A DNA stretch of 64,000 nt, taken from contig NZ_JAIXSL010000008.1 in NCBI RefSeq assembly GCF_027484705.1, positions 62,001 to 126,000 on the forward strand, given 5' to 3'. A program made the translations under genes and the position numbers. Positions 16,479 through 25,874 of the stretch are shown here, piece after piece; within the stretch, counting starts at the first letter, position 1, and each line of letters begins with the position of its first letter. Source of the stretch: Flavobacterium sp. (lineage in GTDB: Bacteria; Bacteroidota; Bacteroidia; Flavobacteriales; Flavobacteriaceae). The notes under the pieces are model-generated. The model saw nothing but the letters and a program-made list of their open reading frames with translations, had not been told where the DNA came from and ran no database searches.

Positions 16479-17447
16479 ATGTCTATATTAATATACGCAG
16501 AATCTGCAGAAGGAAAATTTAAGAAAGTCGCTTTCGAATTGGCTTCGTACGCCAAAGCTGTAGCGCAAAGCATGGGAACAACGGTAACAGCTGTAACGGT
16601 AAACGCTGGAAGTGTTTCGGAATTGTCGCAATACGGAGTGGACAAAGTTTTGAAAATCAACAACGACAAACTAGCCGGATTTACTGCAAAAGCATACGCC
16701 GACGCAATCAAACAAGCGGCTCAGAAAGAAAACGTGAAATTGGTTTTGTTGTCATCGACTACAGACAGTTTGTATTTAGCGCCTTTGGTTGCCGTTGCTT
16801 TGGAAGCTGGTTTCGCATCTAACGTAGTTGGTTTGCCGGTGAGCACTTCGCCATTTCAGGTGAAAAGAACTGCATTTTCAAATAAAGCGTTCAACATTAC
16901 AGAAATCAGCACCGATGTGAAAGTGTTGAGTTTAGGGAAAAATTCTTACGGTGTTTTTGAAAACGCTTCTTCTTTGACTGAAGAAGATTTTTCACCTTCT
17001 ATTAGCGATGCGGATTTTGGCGTGAAAGTACAATCAGTAGAAAAATCATCCGGAAAAGTAACGATTGCCGATGCCGATATCGTGGTATCTGCGGGACGTG
17101 GGATGAAAGGGCCTGAAAACTGGGGCATCATTGAGGAAATGGCCACTGTACTTGGTGCAGCAACGGCTTGCTCAAAACCAGTTTCGGATTTGGATTGGAG
17201 ACCTCACAGCGAGCACGTCGGGCAAACCGGAAAACCTGTAGCAGCAAACTTATACATTGCAGTTGGGATTTCTGGAGCGATCCAGCATATTGCGGGCATC
17301 AACTCATCGAAAGTGAAAGTGGTGATCAACTCCGACCCTGAAGCGCCTTTCTTTAAGGTAGCGGATTACGGTGTGGTCGGGGATCTTTTCGATATTGTTC
17401 CTAAATTGACTGAAAAATTAAAAGCTTTTAAAGCACAGAACGCATAA
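16479..17447 (+). CDS. etfA: Electron transfer flavoprotein alpha subunit
   Basis: A 322-residue FAD-binding partner of EtfB. The C-terminal FAD domain signatures are clear: [20 protein letters not shown] (about 206-225), [14 protein letters not shown] (about 245-258) and [17 protein letters not shown] (about 262-278), ending in [21 protein letters not shown]. It starts at ATG 16479 directly behind a low-complexity repeat. The two genes are co-directional and presumably one operon despite the inserted element. A terminator with a GGCTATC stem lies about 200 bp downstream. Confidence 0.97.
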   Translation: MSILIYAESAEGKFKKVAFELASYAKAVAQSMGTTVTAVTVNAGSVSELSQYGVDKVLKINNDKLAGFTAKAYADAIKQAAQKENVKLVLLSSTTDSLYLAPLVAVALEAGFASNVVGLPVSTSPFQVKRTAFSNKAFNITEISTDVKVLSLGKNSYGVFENASSLTEEDFSPSISDADFGVKVQSVEKSSGKVTIADADIVVSAGRGMKGPENWGIIEEMATVLGAATACSKPVSDLDWRPHSEHVGQTGKPVAANLYIAVGISGAIQHIAGINSSKVKVVINSDPEAPFFKVADYGVVGDLFDIVPKLTEKLKAFKAQNA

Positions 17448-17461
17448 TTTTTTATTTTTTG

Positions 17462-17595
17462 ACCACATAGAAACATAGATTCATTTCTTGTTCATCAAGG
17501 AAACTTCGTTTTTTTATAGATTTGATAGCTATGTGAATAAAGAATTTTTCTAAACAGAATCTGTTGCTATAATATTTTCTATGCTTCTATGTGGT
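17462..17595. repeat. Long inverted repeat (CCACATAGAAACATAG arms)
   Basis: ACCACATAGAAACATAG (17462-17478) and CTATGCTTCTATGTGGT (17579-17595) are complementary at 16 of 17 positions and enclose about 100 bp of AT-rich sequence with another CTATGTG (about 17529-17535). It has the plan of a small non-autonomous repeat or a long hairpin after etfA. No coding potential is seen. Confidence 0.7.
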
Positions 17596-17650
17596 TTAAA
17601 AATATCTTTTCACAATAGAAATAACCATAATTTTTTTTAAATTGTGCCTG

Positions 17651-17694
17651 TGAAAGGCTATCGGGATGCAGTTCATTCGGATAGCCTTTTTTTG
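17651..17694 (+). terminator. Intrinsic terminator after etfA
   Basis: AGGCTATC and GATAGCCT pair, with an internal CGGGATG...CATTCG extension, followed by seven T residues. Confidence 0.85.
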
Positions 17695-17706
17695 TTTAAA
17701 AAGGTG

Positions 17707-17738
17707 TTGGTAGTTTGTACCAATTCGTTGTACTTTTG
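17707..17738 (+). promoter_or_regulatory. Promoter of the bifunctional nuclease gene, possibly leaderless
   Basis: TTGG (17707-17710) and TACTTTTG (17731-17738) have 20-bp spacing. The start codon begins only 6 bp after the -7 element, so the transcript may start at or within a base or two of the ATG. Confidence 0.6.
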
Positions 17739-17743
17739 CAATT

Positions 17744-18370
17744 ATGAGCTTAGTAAAATTAACTATAAAAGGAATCTCGTACAGCCAAACCCAAAACGGT
17801 GCGTATGCCTTGATTCTGAATGAAGTGGATGGCGAACGAAAACTGCCGATTGTGATTGGCGCTTTTGAAGCCCAATCGATTGCCATTGCACTCGAAAAAG
17901 AGATAAAACCGCCACGCCCTTTGACCCATGATTTGTTCAAAAATTTTGCAGAACGCTTTGATATTGTCGTCAAGCAAGTGATCATCCACAAACTCGTGGA
18001 CGGTGTTTTTTATTCGAGCATCATTTGTGAACGCGATAAAATTGAGGAAATCATCGATGCCAGAACTTCGGATGCGATTGCTTTGGCTTTGCGTTTTTCA
18101 GCGCCGATTTTCACTTACAAAAACATTTTGGACAAGGCCGGAATTTATCTCAAAAGCAATTCGATTGAAGCCAACAAAGACAGCGACGAACTCGACGGCG
18201 TGCTTTCAACACCCGATACTTTCGGCATGGAAGAAACCAACCAATCGGGCGACACTTATACCAAAAATAGCTTGTCCGAACTGCACGAACTTTTAGAAGG
18301 CGCGGTTCAGGATGAGGATTATGAAAAAGCGGCGAAGATCCGCGATGAAATTTCGAAAAGAGAAAGCTAA
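17744..18370 (+). CDS. Bifunctional nuclease family protein (DUF151) with UVR motif
   Basis: A 208-residue cytoplasmic protein. Residues 1 to about 140 match the bifunctional nuclease (BFN/DUF151) fold, with LPIVIGAFEAQSIAIALEK, RPLTHDLFKNF and DARTSDAIALALRF. A C-terminal UVR motif (LHELLEGAVQDEDYEKAAKIRDEI, residues about 180-205) of the type found in UvrB, UvrC and McsA follows. That architecture is common in Bacteroidota. Family members are reported to have nuclease activity, but the physiological role is unclear. No separate 5' leader is visible because the promoter abuts the ATG. thyA follows 79 bp downstream. Confidence 0.88.
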   Translation: MSLVKLTIKGISYSQTQNGAYALILNEVDGERKLPIVIGAFEAQSIAIALEKEIKPPRPLTHDLFKNFAERFDIVVKQVIIHKLVDGVFYSSIICERDKIEEIIDARTSDAIALALRFSAPIFTYKNILDKAGIYLKSNSIEANKDSDELDGVLSTPDTFGMEETNQSGDTYTKNSLSELHELLEGAVQDEDYEKAAKIRDEISKRES

Positions 18371-18371
18371 A

Positions 18372-18444
18372 AATTATTTTAAATTTTGAATGATGAATTT
18401 TAAATGTTATGTTCATTCAAAATTCAAAATTTATAATTCAAAAT
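18372..18444. repeat. TTCAAAATTC-type inverted/iterated repeat
   Basis: Iterated AATTTTGAATGATGAATTTT and ATTCAAAATTCAAAATTTA arms face each other in the gap before thyA. They can pair into an AT hairpin. Same theme as 16441-16470. Confidence 0.7.
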
Positions 18445-18449
18445 AACAA

Positions 18450-19274
18450 ATGAAGCAATACCACGACCTAGTCAAGTACGTTTTAGCCCACGGAACCCAA
18501 AAAGGCGACCGCACCGGAACCGGAACCAAAAGCGTTTTCGGCTACCAGATGCGTTTTGATTTAAGCGAAGGTTTCCCGATGGTGACGACCAAAAAACTGC
18601 ATCTGAAGTCGATCATTTATGAATTACTTTGGTTTTTGAAAGGCGATACAAACATTGGTTACCTCAATGAAAACGGGGTCAAAATCTGGGATGAATGGGC
18701 CGATGAAAATGGCAATCTCGGGCCGGTTTATGGCCACCAATGGCGCAACTGGAACAGCGAAGGCATCGACCAGATTACCGAATTGATTGAGACTTTAAAA
18801 ACGAATCCGAACAGCCGCCGCATGTTGATTTCCGCCTGGAATCCGTCAGTGTTACCTGATACTTCAAAATCATTTGCAGAAAATGTAGCTGAAGGAAAAG
18901 TCGCCTTGCCGCCATGCCATGCGTTTTTTCAGTTTTATGTGGCTGATGGGAAATTGTCTTGTCAACTTTACCAACGAAGCGCAGATATCTTTTTGGGCGT
19001 TCCTTTTAACATCGCTTCTTATGCCTTATTGGTATTGATGATTGCGCAGGTTTGCGATTTACAGCCCGGAGAATTCATTCATACGTTTGGCGATGCACAC
19101 ATCTACAACAACCACTTCGAGCAATTGGAATTACAATTGTCTCGCGATCCGAAACCTTTACCGAAAATGATTTTGAATCCTGAAGTGAAAAATATTCTCG
19201 ATTTTACTTTTGAGGATTTCACTTTGGTGGATTATGATCCGCATCCGCATATTAAGGGCGCGGTGGCGGTATAG
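18450..19274 (+). CDS. thyA: Thymidylate synthase
   Basis: A 274-residue folate-dependent enzyme converting dUMP to dTMP. The catalytic region [19 protein letters not shown] (Cys near residue 155) and the [20 protein letters not shown] block (about 174-193) are canonical, as are [18 protein letters not shown] at the N-terminus and HIYNNHFEQ near the C-terminus. It is close to the usual 264-residue length, with a small insert after [10 protein letters not shown]. It lies after the bifunctional nuclease gene and is followed by a terminator and tRNA-Gly on the opposite strand. Confidence 0.98.
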   Translation: MKQYHDLVKYVLAHGTQKGDRTGTGTKSVFGYQMRFDLSEGFPMVTTKKLHLKSIIYELLWFLKGDTNIGYLNENGVKIWDEWADENGNLGPVYGHQWRNWNSEGIDQITELIETLKTNPNSRRMLISAWNPSVLPDTSKSFAENVAEGKVALPPCHAFFQFYVADGKLSCQLYQRSADIFLGVPFNIASYALLVLMIAQVCDLQPGEFIHTFGDAHIYNNHFEQLELQLSRDPKPLPKMILNPEVKNILDFTFEDFTLVDYDPHPHIKGAVAV

Positions 19275-19289
19275 AAACTTATAAAAAAC

Positions 19290-19322
19290 AAAAAACCTCT
19301 AACTTTAATTAGAGGTTTTTTT
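19290..19322. terminator. Terminator between thyA and tRNA-Gly
   Basis: AAAAAACCTCTAA pairs with TTAGAGGTTTTTT around CTTTAA. It can serve thyA on the plus strand and tRNA-Gly on the minus strand. Confidence 0.9.
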
Positions 19323-19325
19323 AAG

Positions 19326-19398
<73 letters not shown>

Positions 19399-19544
19399 GT
19401 TTTGGTGGTGCAAATATAAATAATAAGTTTATTGACTTGCAAGTTTTTTTCGATAAAATTGTTTTTTATTTACATCCAAAGCCCGTTTCTGCAGCCAATG
19501 TTTTTATTCTTAAATTGTTACCTAATTAATACGCGATCAAAAAA

Positions 19545-19991
19545 ATGATGGTTATTAAAAAAATCACCGCCGCAACCTTATATCCAATCCGGCACGAGAT
19601 TTTAAGAAAAGGCGAACCTTTGGAAAAATGCATTTATCCGAACGATGATGCGGAAACCACTTTCCATTTTGGGTTGTATGAAGATAATTTATTGGCAGGT
19701 GTGATTTCAGTATTCGAAACCAAAAGCGCGGTTTTTAACGATGAGAAACAATTCCAGATCCGTGGCATGGCTGTTCTCGAACAACATCAGAAGAAAGGTT
19801 ATGGCGCCGCTTTGGTTCACGAAGCCGAATCTCATTTAAAAACGCATCATAATAATTATACGCTTTGGTTCAACGCGCGCATCAAAGCTGTCGGATTTTA
19901 TGAAAAGTTAGGATTTGAAAAAACCGGTCAGCCTTTCGAAATCGACACCATTGGCATCCATTATATCATGTACAAAAAAACCGGTGCTTAG
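19545..19991 (+). CDS. GNAT family N-acetyltransferase
   Basis: A 148-residue acetyl-CoA dependent N-acetyltransferase of the GNAT fold. The acetyl-CoA loop RGMAVLEQHQKKGYGAALVHEAE (about residues 73-95, motif A) and the later FYEKLGFEKTGQPF (motif B) are clear. Two ATGs are in frame at 19545 and 19548; either could be used. The gene converges on the L,D-transpeptidase-like gene and overlaps its 3' end by 4 bp. The substrate cannot be read from the sequence. Confidence 0.88.
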   Translation: MMVIKKITAATLYPIRHEILRKGEPLEKCIYPNDDAETTFHFGLYEDNLLAGVISVFETKSAVFNDEKQFQIRGMAVLEQHQKKGYGAALVHEAESHLKTHHNNYTLWFNARIKAVGFYEKLGFEKTGQPFEIDTIGIHYIMYKKTGA

Positions 19992-20692
19992 ACCAGTTTT
20001 TCGTTGCTATTGTAATTTCTTGAAGGGTGGTAAATAAACAGACACGATTTGTTTTTGATGAGCTGAATGATCTGTGCTGACAATTCCACGGGAACAGCCG
20101 GACAACCCTGACTTCTTCCTAAACGGTTATGGTTCTTGATAAAATCCGTAGAGACATAATCCGCAGCGTGCATCACAATGCCTCTTCTTCTGGCGTTGTC
20201 ATTGACGCCTCTTTCGAGTCCGTCCAACTTTAAAGACATGCCGTGTTTTCCGTTGTATATTTCACCGGTAGTATAAAAACCTAGGCTACTTTTATTCGAA
20301 GCGTCGCTGTTTGAAAAGGAATTTGCGAATTCCTCGCCTGTATTTTTACCATGAGCCACATAAGTATTCATAAGTACCGTTTCAGTAGCCATATCAATAA
20401 TCCAAAGTCTTTTAGCGTTTGAAGACAAACTAAAATCAACGATGGTCAGCACATCTTTTTGCAAAATACCTTTTTGCTGCAATTGGTAAAACCCTTTCAA
20501 GGCTTCAGAAAAGCTTTTGAGTTGTGGCAATTCAAAATGATTTGGATTCAAACGACCATATAAATTCGCCACTTTCGCTTCAAAGCTGCTGTTGGCTTCA
20601 GGATGTACTTTTGAGTTGGAAGTATTGGTTTTTATCGGTGTGAATGACATCAATAAAAACACCAGTGCGATAGAAAATATTTTATAATTCAT
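19988..20692 (-). CDS. L,D-transpeptidase catalytic-domain protein (YkuD_2 type)
   Basis: A 234-residue exported protein. A hydrophobic N-terminal segment (IFSIALVFLLMSFT) serves as a signal peptide or anchor. The catalytic region has MHAADYV (about 174-180) and GRSQGCPAVP (about 194-203), the His and Cys arrangement of YkuD-type L,D-transpeptidases that cross-link or anchor to peptidoglycan. The TYVAHGKNTG and FYTTGEIYNGKHG segments agree with the YkuD_2 subfamily. The periplasm is the expected site. A convergent 4-bp overlap with the GNAT gene is present. Confidence 0.88.
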   Translation of the reverse strand: MNYKIFSIALVFLLMSFTPIKTNTSNSKVHPEANSSFEAKVANLYGRLNPNHFELPQLKSFSEALKGFYQLQQKGILQKDVLTIVDFSLSSNAKRLWIIDMATETVLMNTYVAHGKNTGEEFANSFSNSDASNKSSLGFYTTGEIYNGKHGMSLKLDGLERGVNDNARRRGIVMHAADYVSTDFIKNHNRLGRSQGCPAVPVELSAQIIQLIKNKSCLFIYHPSRNYNSNEKLV

Positions 20693-20907
20693 TGAAATAG
20701 ATTAGGTTCAACAATAGACTCGGGGCAGCAAACCTATTAAAACATATTAAGCCGACCAACTTTTTTAACAAAAAAATGCGATTATCAGCCAAAATAATCG
20801 ATGAAATGCATCATTTCGCTTTATTTCCGCTATTTGTGAAACTTTATAGCTCCAGAAAAACAGGCGGTTAAACAGAACGAAGGAAGTTTCATTTTATTGT
20901 AAATCTA

Positions 20908-20937
20908 TTGCGACATTCAATTTAATCGTTATTTTTG
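20908..20937 (+). promoter_or_regulatory. Promoter of the DUF5916 gene
   Basis: TTG (20908-20910) and TATTTTTG (20930-20937) are spaced 19 bp apart, 22 bp ahead of the ATG at 20960. Confidence 0.6.
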
Positions 20938-20959
20938 TTCTACCAACCAACTAGTGTTT

Positions 20960-23380
20960 ATGGGTAAATTTTCTTACTTCATACTGTTCTTTATAAGCCT
21001 CATCAATGTTGTTTCCTACAGCCAAAAGAAAATTTTGAAGGCCGTTGCTTCAGGCGACATAACCATAGACGCAAAATTTGACGAGCCGATTTGGGAATAC
21101 GCGCCCGTAGCCAAAGATTTCGTTATGTTCTCTCCCGATAACGGAAAGCCCATCAGCGAAGCCAAAAAAACAGAAGTCCAGATTGCCTATAACGACGACG
21201 GAATCTACATCGCTGCCAAGATGTATGATGACGAGCCCGGCAAAATCCGGAAGGAAATCACCCAACGCGATATCTTTGGAACCGCGGAACATTTCGGGGT
21301 TTTCATCAACGGATTCAATGACAGCCAGCAGGATTTCCGTTTTTTCGTAAGCTCCGCCGGCGTGCAGATGGATTGTATTTTCACCAACCAAAACGATCAG
21401 GATTTCACTTGGGACGCCATTTGGGAAAGCAAAGTAGCGCTGACTGATTTCGGATGGGTCGCTGAAATTAAAATTCCTTACGCGGCCTTACGTTTCTCTA
21501 AAAACAAATTCCAGACTTGGGGTGTCAATTTTTACCGTGAAATCCGAAGAGACCGTCAGGATTACACTTGGAATTTCATCGACACCAAAATCGCCAACGA
21601 AAGCGCGCAATCCGGAATTCTCGAAGGCATTGACAACATCAATACGCCGACGCGACTTTTCTTTATTCCGTATTCGTCCTTTTATCTGAATGCCAATAAA
21701 TTTGAAAAGACCAAAGGCGAACTCAAAGGCGGGCTCGACATTAAATACGGCATCACGGACGCTTTCACACTCGACGCGATTCTCGTTCCCGATTTTGGGC
21801 AGACCAAATTCGACAACGTAGAACTCAACCTCAGTGCTTTCGAACAGCAATTCAGCGAAAACCGACCATTCTTTACCGAAGGAACTGATTTGTTCAGCAA
21901 AGGCGATTTGGTTTATTCCAGAAGAATTGGTCAAAGCCCTGAAGTCGAGTTAAAAGACAACGAAACCATCGAGGAATTTCCAAGTTCCATCAAACTGCTC
22001 AATGCTGTGAAGATTTCCGGACGCACCAAAGACGGACTGGGAATCGGAGTCTTAAACGCCGTCACCGAAAAAACCAATGTTACGATTGTCAACACCGACG
22101 ACAATACTTCCAGAAAAGAAATACTTGTTCCTTTGACCAACTATAATGTGTTCGTGCTCGACAAGCGTTTTCGAACAAACTCGTCCGTATCGTTAATTAA
22201 TACCAACGTACAACGCGCCGATCATTTCCGCGATGCGAATGTCACGGGACTGCTTTTCGACCTCAACACCAAAGCCAATACGTATAATTTGCAAGGCGAA
22301 ATGAAATACAGTTTCATCAACCAATTGCCTTCGGACACCAAAGGTTTCAACTCCTCGTTATCGATTGGAGAAACCAGTGGCAACTATCGTTATCGCGTGA
22401 GCGGCCGCTACATTTCTAAGGATTTCGACATCAACGACCTCGGGATTATCTATCAGACACACTACCATTATTTGCTTGGCGAGGCCAGTTACCGCATCCT
22501 AAATCCGACCAAAACATTCAATACTTTTCAACTTACGCATACGTTATACTCGGAATTTGACAATAGGACAGGACGCATTCAATCGGCCAACATCTATTTT
22601 GGGCTCGATTCCAACAACAAAAAAATGGATTATTTCGGCGTTGGCATCGATATTCGACCGCGTAAAGTTTACGATTTCTACGAGCCACGTACTTTCGAGG
22701 AAATACGTTATGTCACTTTGCCCGAATTCGCTGAAACCCGACTGTATTATTCGCCAAATTACAACCGGAAATTCGTAGTCGATCTCAATTCGAGGCTTGC
22801 ATTCATCAATGAAAAAAACCGCATGAACTATGGTTTTACGGTAAGTCCGCGCTACCGCATCAGCGACAAAATACTATTGGTTTACAAATTCATCTGGCTG
22901 CGCCAACAAAACAATACGGGTTATATCGCCAGTTTTGACGAAGATAGCAATCCGGCGACTGAAAACAAAATCATCTTTGCACGCCGCAATAGAAACACTT
23001 TCACCAATACGTTTGAAGGCAAATATGCGCTCAACAACAAAATGAACTTCAACCTTTTGGTGCGCCATTACTGGTCTTATGCGAAAAACCATGACATCCT
23101 GCAACTCGAAGAAAACGGTGATTTGACAGACAACATCACTTACACCAAAAATAAAGACACCGATTTCAACACCTGGAATTTTGACCTTTCGTACAACTGG
23201 TGGTTCGCGCCCGGTAGCCAGATTTCGGTGCTTTACCGCAACAACGCGCTGATCAACACCAACACGTTTACGACCGATTTCAACCGCAACGCCAAAGACC
23301 TCATCAACAGCGACCAGCTCGATCATGTTTTTTCGATCAGCTTCCGTTACTTTATCGATTACAACAGCTTGAAACACTAA
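20960..23380 (+). CDS. DUF5916 outer-membrane protein with CBM9-like N-terminal domain
   Basis: An 806-residue exported protein. A signal peptide (residues 1-21, ending VVSYSQ) is followed by a CBM9/DOMON-like beta-sandwich (about 28-210, with ITIDAKFDEPIWEYA and WVAEIKIPYAALRFS). A DUF5916 region comes next, ending in many alternating amphipathic strands that resemble a beta-barrel (FSISFRYFIDYNSLKH). Bacteroidota carry several such genes; the role is not established. The ATG at 20960 is preferred to the GTG at 20954. The 3' side carries an RNA-like repeat copy before gpmI. No SusC/D or hydrolase genes are nearby to hint at a substrate. Confidence 0.85.
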   Translation: MGKFSYFILFFISLINVVSYSQKKILKAVASGDITIDAKFDEPIWEYAPVAKDFVMFSPDNGKPISEAKKTEVQIAYNDDGIYIAAKMYDDEPGKIRKEITQRDIFGTAEHFGVFINGFNDSQQDFRFFVSSAGVQMDCIFTNQNDQDFTWDAIWESKVALTDFGWVAEIKIPYAALRFSKNKFQTWGVNFYREIRRDRQDYTWNFIDTKIANESAQSGILEGIDNINTPTRLFFIPYSSFYLNANKFEKTKGELKGGLDIKYGITDAFTLDAILVPDFGQTKFDNVELNLSAFEQQFSENRPFFTEGTDLFSKGDLVYSRRIGQSPEVELKDNETIEEFPSSIKLLNAVKISGRTKDGLGIGVLNAVTEKTNVTIVNTDDNTSRKEILVPLTNYNVFVLDKRFRTNSSVSLINTNVQRADHFRDANVTGLLFDLNTKANTYNLQGEMKYSFINQLPSDTKGFNSSLSIGETSGNYRYRVSGRYISKDFDINDLGIIYQTHYHYLLGEASYRILNPTKTFNTFQLTHTLYSEFDNRTGRIQSANIYFGLDSNNKKMDYFGVGIDIRPRKVYDFYEPRTFEEIRYVTLPEFAETRLYYSPNYNRKFVVDLNSRLAFINEKNRMNYGFTVSPRYRISDKILLVYKFIWLRQQNNTGYIASFDEDSNPATENKIIFARRNRNTFTNTFEGKYALNNKMNFNLLVRHYWSYAKNHDILQLEENGDLTDNITYTKNKDTDFNTWNFDLSYNWWFAPGSQISVLYRNNALINTNTFTTDFNRNAKDLINSDQLDHVFSISFRYFIDYNSLKH

Positions 23381-23400
23381 TTTTATTGCGTAATTTTGTA

Positions 23401-23532
23401 GCTGTTTCCTGCTCTTCGCTCCACCCGAGCGAAGCGAATTGACCGAACACCTATGTAAAGTCATTAACTTTGTGAGGTAATCTTTTGCGCCGAACGCCGG
23501 CACAAAAGGATAACCGCTGCGATCAGGGCTAG
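23401..23532 (-). repeat. Dispersed RNA-like repeat, copy 4 (extended)
   Basis: Read on the minus strand, it runs from GCCCTAGCCCTGATCGCAGCGG to GAGCAGGAAACAGCTAC. The CCTTTTGTGCCG/CGGCGCAAAAGA hairpin is conserved. About 60 extra bases follow, including TTCGCTTCGCTCGGGTGGAGCGAA, before the closing CAGG. It is transcribed against the flanking plus-strand genes. Confidence 0.75.
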
Positions 23533-23556
23533 GGCCATCCATTATAATCCAACACC

Positions 23557-25074
23557 ATGAACAAGAAAGTAATCCTCATGATCCTTGACGGCTGGGGAAA
23601 ATCACCCGACCCGAAAGTATCCGCGATTGACAATGCCAACGTTCCTTTCATCAATTCGCTCTATAAAAAATACCCGAACGCACAACTGCGCACCGACGGG
23701 CTGAACGTTGGGCTTCCTGAAGGGCAAATGGGCAACAGCGAAGTCGGTCACATGAATCTCGGCGCCGGACGCATCGTCTATCAGGATTTGGCTAAAATTA
23801 ACTTGGCCGTACAGAATAAAACCTTCAACAAAGAGAAAGTCATCAACGACGCTTTCGTTTATGCTAAGGAATATGATAAAGATGTGCATTTCCTCGGACT
23901 CGTTTCTGACGGCGGCGTACATTCGCACATCAACCACCTCAAAGGTTTGCTTGATGCAGCGAATGATTTCGGATTGCAAAAAGTTTTTGTCCACGCATTT
24001 ACCGATGGCCGCGATGTCGATCCTAAATCCGGAGCAGGTTTCATCGGCGATATTGTCAACCACGTCAAAGGAACGCCTGCAAAACTCGCCACAATTATCG
24101 GCCGCTATTACGCTATGGATCGGGACAAACGTTGGGAGCGCGTCAAAGAATCCTATGATTTGCTCGTGCACGGAACCGGCGAACATTCCAAAGATGCCGT
24201 GGAAACCATCAAGCAGAACTATGCAAAAAACGTAACCGACGAATTCATGCCGCCAACAGTCATGACCAACGATCAGGATCAACCTATCGCGACGATTAAA
24301 GAAGGCGATGTCGTGATTTTCTTCAACTTCAGAACCGACCGTGGCCGACAACTGACCGAAGTGCTTTCACAACAAGACCGTCTTGATTATAACATGCACA
24401 AGATGAATTTGTATTACGTCACGATGACCAATTATGACGATACGTTCAACAACATCTACCGCATTTTCGACAAAGACAATATCACCGAAACTTTGGGTGA
24501 AGTTTTGGAAAAAAACCACAAGAAACAAATCCGCATCGCCGAAACCGAAAAATACCCACACGTGACGTTTTTCTTTTCCGGCGGCCGCGAAGAACCATTT
24601 GAAGGCGAAACTCGAATCCTGCGCAATTCTCCGAAAGTAGCAACCTACGATTTGCAACCTGAAATGAGCGCTCACGAACTGGCCGATGCATTGGTTCCCG
24701 AACTCGATAAAGGCGAAGTCGATTTTGTGTGTCTCAATTTTGCCAACGGCGATATGGTCGGACATACAGGAGTCATGAGCGCCGCAATCAAAGCCTGCGA
24801 AGCCGTCGATGCGTGTGTAGAAAAAGTAATTACCGCTGCTTTGAAAAACAATTACACGACAATTGTGATTGCTGATCATGGCAACTGCGAAACGATGATC
24901 AATCCTGACGGCTCGCCCAACACGGCACACACTACGAATCCGGTGCCGATTATTTTAGTCGATCCGGAATTAAAGGAAATTCACGACGGTGTTTTAGGAG
25001 ATTTGGCCCCAACCATTCTGGCTTTAATGGGCATCGAAAAACCAGAAGTGATGACAAGACATTCGCTTTTATAA
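23557..25074 (+). CDS. gpmI: 2,3-bisphosphoglycerate-independent phosphoglycerate mutase
   Basis: A 505-residue glycolytic enzyme with two metal ions (alkaline phosphatase fold) that interconverts 3- and 2-phosphoglycerate. The N-terminus ILDGWG, the catalytic-serine block GNSEVGHMNLGAGR (about 60-73), the HAFTDGRDVDP and GRYYAMDRDKRW segments, and the C-terminal metal motifs NFANGDMVGHTG and IADHGNCE are all present. The length is near the usual 505-515. The start at ATG 23557 follows the repeat copy by about 25 bp. A small TTG-start gene follows 17 bp later. Confidence 0.97.
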   Translation: MNKKVILMILDGWGKSPDPKVSAIDNANVPFINSLYKKYPNAQLRTDGLNVGLPEGQMGNSEVGHMNLGAGRIVYQDLAKINLAVQNKTFNKEKVINDAFVYAKEYDKDVHFLGLVSDGGVHSHINHLKGLLDAANDFGLQKVFVHAFTDGRDVDPKSGAGFIGDIVNHVKGTPAKLATIIGRYYAMDRDKRWERVKESYDLLVHGTGEHSKDAVETIKQNYAKNVTDEFMPPTVMTNDQDQPIATIKEGDVVIFFNFRTDRGRQLTEVLSQQDRLDYNMHKMNLYYVTMTNYDDTFNNIYRIFDKDNITETLGEVLEKNHKKQIRIAETEKYPHVTFFFSGGREEPFEGETRILRNSPKVATYDLQPEMSAHELADALVPELDKGEVDFVCLNFANGDMVGHTGVMSAAIKACEAVDACVEKVITAALKNNYTTIVIADHGNCETMINPDGSPNTAHTTNPVPIILVDPELKEIHDGVLGDLAPTILALMGIEKPEVMTRHSLL

Positions 25075-25091
25075 TTTAAGTTTCGGAAAGT

Positions 25092-25859
25092 TTGAAATCG
25101 TATCTATATTGTACTGTCTTTTTACTTTGTTCCTTCATAGGATTGGCCCAGAGCAGAATCACCGACCGCAATAATATCGGTTGGTATGCCACCAATGCCA
25201 CGTTTGTTGTTTCTGACCATTTCGGAATCCACGCCGAATACCAATGGCGACGCGATGATTACGCAACACGTTGGCAACAGGGTTTACTGCGCGTTGGCGT
25301 GAATTACAAATACAACAACGAAACTTTATTCCGCGTTGGGTATGCCTGGGTTGAAACTTATCCTTATGGCGATATTCCACTCAACGGCATGGGAAAAGAT
25401 TTTACCGAGCACCGTACTTTTGAAATGGTGCAACTGAGCAATTCAATTTCAAGGGTTAGTATCAGCCACCGCTTGATGCTCGAACAACGTTGGGTAGGGC
25501 GGTATTCCAGTGCAGACTTAAATGATGAAGACATTTATATTTACACGAACCGCTTGCGGTATATGCTTCGATTGCAACTACCGTTGTATCAAAAAGGACC
25601 GTATGTAGCCGTTTATGACGAAGTATTCTGTGGATTTGGGGGCAATATTGGCGAAAATATTTTCGACCAGAATCGTTTTGGCGCACTCATCGGTTACCCA
25701 TTCAACGCCACATTCCGTGCTGAAGCCGGTTATTTAAACCAGACTGTAATGCTGGGGCGTGAAGTCGACGGCAAAAACGTGTTTCAAAAAAACAACGGAT
25801 TCATCATCTCCGGTATTTTCAATTTCGATTGGCGAAAAACCAAAACCGCGTCCAAATAA
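25092..25859 (+). CDS. DUF2490-like outer-membrane protein
   Basis: A 255-residue exported protein with signal peptide (residues 1-19, ending FIGLAQ). The rest has alternating beta strands and aromatic girdles (GWYATNATFVVSDHFGIHAEYQWRR in pieces), then RHRL-like LMLEQRWVGR, matching the DUF2490 family of small outer-membrane barrels. The start is a TTG at 25092, because no ATG is available before the signal peptide. It follows gpmI by 17 bp, so co-transcription is likely. Function unknown. Confidence 0.78.
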   Translation: MKSYLYCTVFLLCSFIGLAQSRITDRNNIGWYATNATFVVSDHFGIHAEYQWRRDDYATRWQQGLLRVGVNYKYNNETLFRVGYAWVETYPYGDIPLNGMGKDFTEHRTFEMVQLSNSISRVSISHRLMLEQRWVGRYSSADLNDEDIYIYTNRLRYMLRLQLPLYQKGPYVAVYDEVFCGFGGNIGENIFDQNRFGALIGYPFNATFRAEAGYLNQTVMLGREVDGKNVFQKNNGFIISGIFNFDWRKTKTASK

Positions 25860-25874
25860 ATGATCGATGCTTTT

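Noticed and set aside
20776..20871. A 31-codon ATG frame (MRLSAKIIDEM...) upstream of the DUF5916 gene
   Set aside because: It is too short and has no recognised motif. Chance occurrence in AT-rich intergenic DNA is likely.
21050..21391. Open frames antisense to the DUF5916, gpmI, mutS, hppA and pruA genes
   Set aside because: They mirror the codon structure of the longer real gene on the other strand and have no motifs, signal peptides or promoter elements of their own.
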